This document shows positions 61,601-64,000 of a stretch of DNA of 64,000 nucleotides, piece after piece. A program made the translations under genes and the position numbers. Location: positions 1 through 64,000 of the forward strand of contig NW_027555037.1 of assembly GCF_964656455.1 (NCBI RefSeq), read 5' to 3'. Below the pieces are notes generated by a model. That model made no database searches, had not been told where the DNA came from, and saw nothing but the letters and a program-made list of their open reading frames with translations. How positions within the stretch are numbered: position 1 is the first letter of the stretch; every line of letters begins with the position of its first letter. This DNA comes from Halichoerus grypus. Lineage: Eukaryota > Chordata > Mammalia > Carnivora > Phocidae.

Positions 61601-63992
61601 AGGAAAATGCTTTTGGACTCACTTGCAGTGCGCTCACGCATGCACACAGCAAAATGCGTCCACCCTGAGGCATGGCTCTTTTAGCCGAAGCAGGAATTCC
61701 CTACAGAGTTGTTCCTTTGAGTTAGGTGGTTGGCTTTAGGCCTGCAGGCACCCCCGGGGCAAGGGCACTAGCCTCATCAACCAGAGGTGACTTGAGAGCT
61801 GCCTTCCGCACCGGCCTGTTTCTCACTCCATTTCACGTCTGGGACCCTTTCCCCGGTCTCTCGTACACGAGCAGGGTCAAATTCCTCCTGCTTCAGGAAC
61901 GGCAATGTTAACTCAAGCGCAGTCACTCGAGAGGATTGATTCTTGGTGTTAGTAGCCTGGGAACTAGGCATCCAGGCACACAGGGTACAGCAGTGCTAAT
62001 CTCCTCAAACAAGAGGTGAGTCGACAGCAGCCTTCCTTCCAGGCCTGCTTCTCACTCCGAGTTACGTTTAGGTTCCATTTCTCATGCTTTCACAAAAACA
62101 CACAATAGATGAAGTGCACGCTCAGGAAGGGCGATCTTTGCTGAGGCACGGGTTCTCTACAGTTTTGTTCCTTTGCGTTGCGTGGATGGCACTGAGGACT
62201 CCACGCACACACGGGAGAGCCGATCTCGTTTCCCGAAACAAGAGTTGAGTCCATAGGGGCCTTCTGCCCATGCTTATTTCTCCCTCCGAATTCGGCTGGG
62301 ACTCCTTCCCCAGGTTTGCACTCAAGCAGACTTGAAAATGCTGCCACCCTGTGGAGAGGCGAACGAGCTGAAGCTGGGGTTCTTGAGCGGCTTCTTTCTG
62401 CCAAATCAGGGTGGAGCCCTTAGCATTCCTATGCACACATGGAGCCGAAGTGTTAGCTTCAGGTAACAAGAGCTGAGTCGAGAGGAGCCTTCTGGCCCGG
62501 ACTCCTTCTCCCTCGGTTTCACGTAAGGAACCCGTTCCTCAGGCTCTCACCCACGGTAGCCTGGAAAGTGCTTCCTCCCTCAGAGAGGTGGATGGTAGCT
62601 AAAGCACGGTTTCTCTACCGTGTTGTTTCTTCCAGGGAGAACGCTAGCGATTAGATTTCCATGCAAAAGTAGGGCCGCAGTGCTAGCTAAATGAAACACA
62701 CGGGGAGTCGTCTTCTGCCTTTTGCTGGGGCCTGAGTCTCACTCGCAGAAACTTTGGACTCCCTTGCAGTCCTCTCACGCACGCACACAACCAAATGCTT
62801 CCACCCTCAGGAGCGGCTGTTTGAGCTGAAGCACGGATTCTCTACCGTGTTTTTCCTTTGAGTTAGGTGGCTGTCTTTCAGCCTGCACACACACCCAGGG
62901 CAACGGTACTAGCCCCATAACCATGATGTGAGTTGAGAGCTGCCTTCTGTACCGGCCTGTCTCTCCCCCGATTTTACAAAATGGAAAATGTCCCCAGGCT
63001 CTCAGCCACAGTACACCCTAAACTGCTTCGCCCACAGAGAGGTCGACGGTAGCTAAAGCACGGTTTCTCTACTGTGTAGTTTCTTCGAGTTAGAACGCTA
63101 GCTCTTAGACTTCCATGCAAATGTGGGGCTGCCGTGCTAGCTTGGTAAAACACATGGGGAGTCGTGTTCTGCCTTTCGCTGGGGCCTGAGTCTCACTCGC
63201 AAAATGCTTTGGACTCCCTTGCAGTGCTCTCACGCACGCACACAACAAAAGGCTTCCACCCTTAGGAGCAGCTGTTTTACCTGCAGCTCGGATTCCCTAC
63301 CGAGTTTTTCCTTCGAGTTAAGTGGCTGTCTTTAAGCCTGCACACACCCACGGGGCAACGGAACTAGCCCCTTAAGCATGTAGTGAGTTGAGAGCTGCCT
63401 TCTGTACCGGACTGTCTCTCCCCCTATATTCCGAAATGGAAACCGTCCCCAGGCTGCCAGCCACAGTACACCCTAAACTGCTTCGCCCACACAGAGGTCG
63501 ACGGTAGCTAAAGCACGGCTTCTCTACAGTGTTGTTTCTTCGACTTAGAACGCTAGCTATTAGACTTCCCTGAAAAGTGGCGCTGCCGTGCTAGCTTGAT
63601 GAAACACATGGGGAGTGGTGTTCTGCCTTTCGCTGGGGCCTGAGTCTCACTCGCAGAAAGCTTTGGACTCCCTTGCAGTGCTCTCACGCACGCACACAAC
63701 AAAATGCTTCCACCCTCAGGAGCAGCTGTTTTACCTGCAGCACAGGCTCTCTACCGAGTTTTTCCTTCGAGTTAGGTGGCTGTGTTTAAGCCTGCACACA
63801 CACCCTGGGCAACGGTAGTAGCCCCATAACCATGATGTGAGTTGAGAGCTGCCTTCTGTGCCGGCCTGTCCCTCCACCGATATTATGGTATTGAAACCGT
63901 CCCAGGGCTCCCAACCTCGGTACACCCTAAACTGCTTCGCCCTCAGAGAGGTCGACGGTAGCTAAAGCACGGTTTCTCTACAGTGTTGTTTC
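58657..63992. repeat. HOR copy in unit 2 (5,336 bp)
   Basis: Same 20 monomers plus stub (59112-59173) and L1. It is two bases shorter in the TA run and lacks the extra C of HOR copy 1. It shares some variants with HOR copy 1, some with HOR copy 2, and has private ones (59524 A, 60881 T, 60929 A, 61378 G, 62106 T, 63889 G region). Confidence 0.93.
59882..60584 (+). mobile_element. Same L1 insertion within the unit-2 HOR
   Basis: 703 bp with (TA)8 instead of (TA)9; same 16-bp target-site duplication at 59866-59881 and 60585-60600. Confidence 0.96.
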
Positions 63993-64000
63993 TTCGACTT

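Larger units (their letters stand above)
37126..64000. repeat. 37,125-bp duplicated unit, copy 2 (partial)
   Basis: Direct repeat of 1 to about 26878. The offset is 37,125 up to the L1 TA run, 37,123 after it (one TA unit fewer) and 37,122 after about 24365. No difference was seen in the stretches compared before 22399 / 59524. Differences appear only within the satellite array. Confidence 0.95.
57969..64000. repeat. Satellite array in unit copy 2 (cut by window end)
   Basis: Starts at the same base as the array at 20844 with the same three lead-in monomers (57969-58656), then one full HOR. The array continues past the window, so its copy number is unknown. Confidence 0.96.

Noticed and set aside
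1..64000. Long terminal repeats or an endogenous retrovirus explaining the direct repeats
   Set aside because: The repeats are 22 kb or more in length, have no TG...CA LTR ends, and no gag, pol or env-like sequence was seen between them.

Overview
The window is non-coding nuclear DNA from a carnivoran mammal. Eight Can-SINEs (tRNA-Lys-derived, heads close to GGGGCGCCTGGGTGGCTCAG, tails of AAATAAATAAATAAAATCTT) and 3' ends of carnivore-type L1 point to Caniformia. The SINEs are neither the dog GGGATCCCTGGGTGGCGCAG type nor the cat 'GTCCGACTTCGG' type, so an arctoid (bear, pinniped, mustelid or ally) is most likely; the species cannot be told. I found no protein-coding gene, tRNA or rRNA gene, or retrovirus. 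Every open frame seen is short and explained by repeats or chance.

The window is built from one large unit with a period of 37,125 bp. Position 1 equals position 37126, and the match runs with no indel through about 22.4 kb (1-22398 against 37126-59523). The unit has three parts: (i) about 20.8 kb of AT-rich DNA carrying SINEs, MIR, L2, MER20 and L1 relics (1-20843; again 37126-57968); (ii) a GC- and CpG-richer satellite array of 12.05 kb (20844-32893; again from 57969 to the window end); (iii) about 4.2 kb of AT-rich DNA (32894-37125), seen once because its second copy lies beyond the window.

The satellite array is the most distinctive part. Its monomer is about 228 bp, in two alternating forms (A: TTCGAGTTAGGTGGCTGT; B: TTCGAGTTAGAACGCTAGC), giving a dimer of about 455 bp. 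The dimers are organised into a higher-order repeat (HOR) of 5,338 bp: 20 full monomers, one 62-bp monomer stub, and one 5'-truncated L1 of 705 bp flanked by a perfect 16-bp target-site duplication. The first array holds three lead-in monomers, two complete HORs and a 685-bp partial HOR. HOR copies differ at only about ten sites in 5.3 kb by eye, so amplification was recent and came after the L1 insertion.

No gene system operates here. The interest lies in structure and history: a satellite HOR nested in a 37-kb tandem duplicate, a datable crossover seam at the left array edge, a decayed right edge, and a HOR in the second unit that is a mosaic of the first two. An assembly artefact must be excluded before the 37-kb duplication is taken as real.
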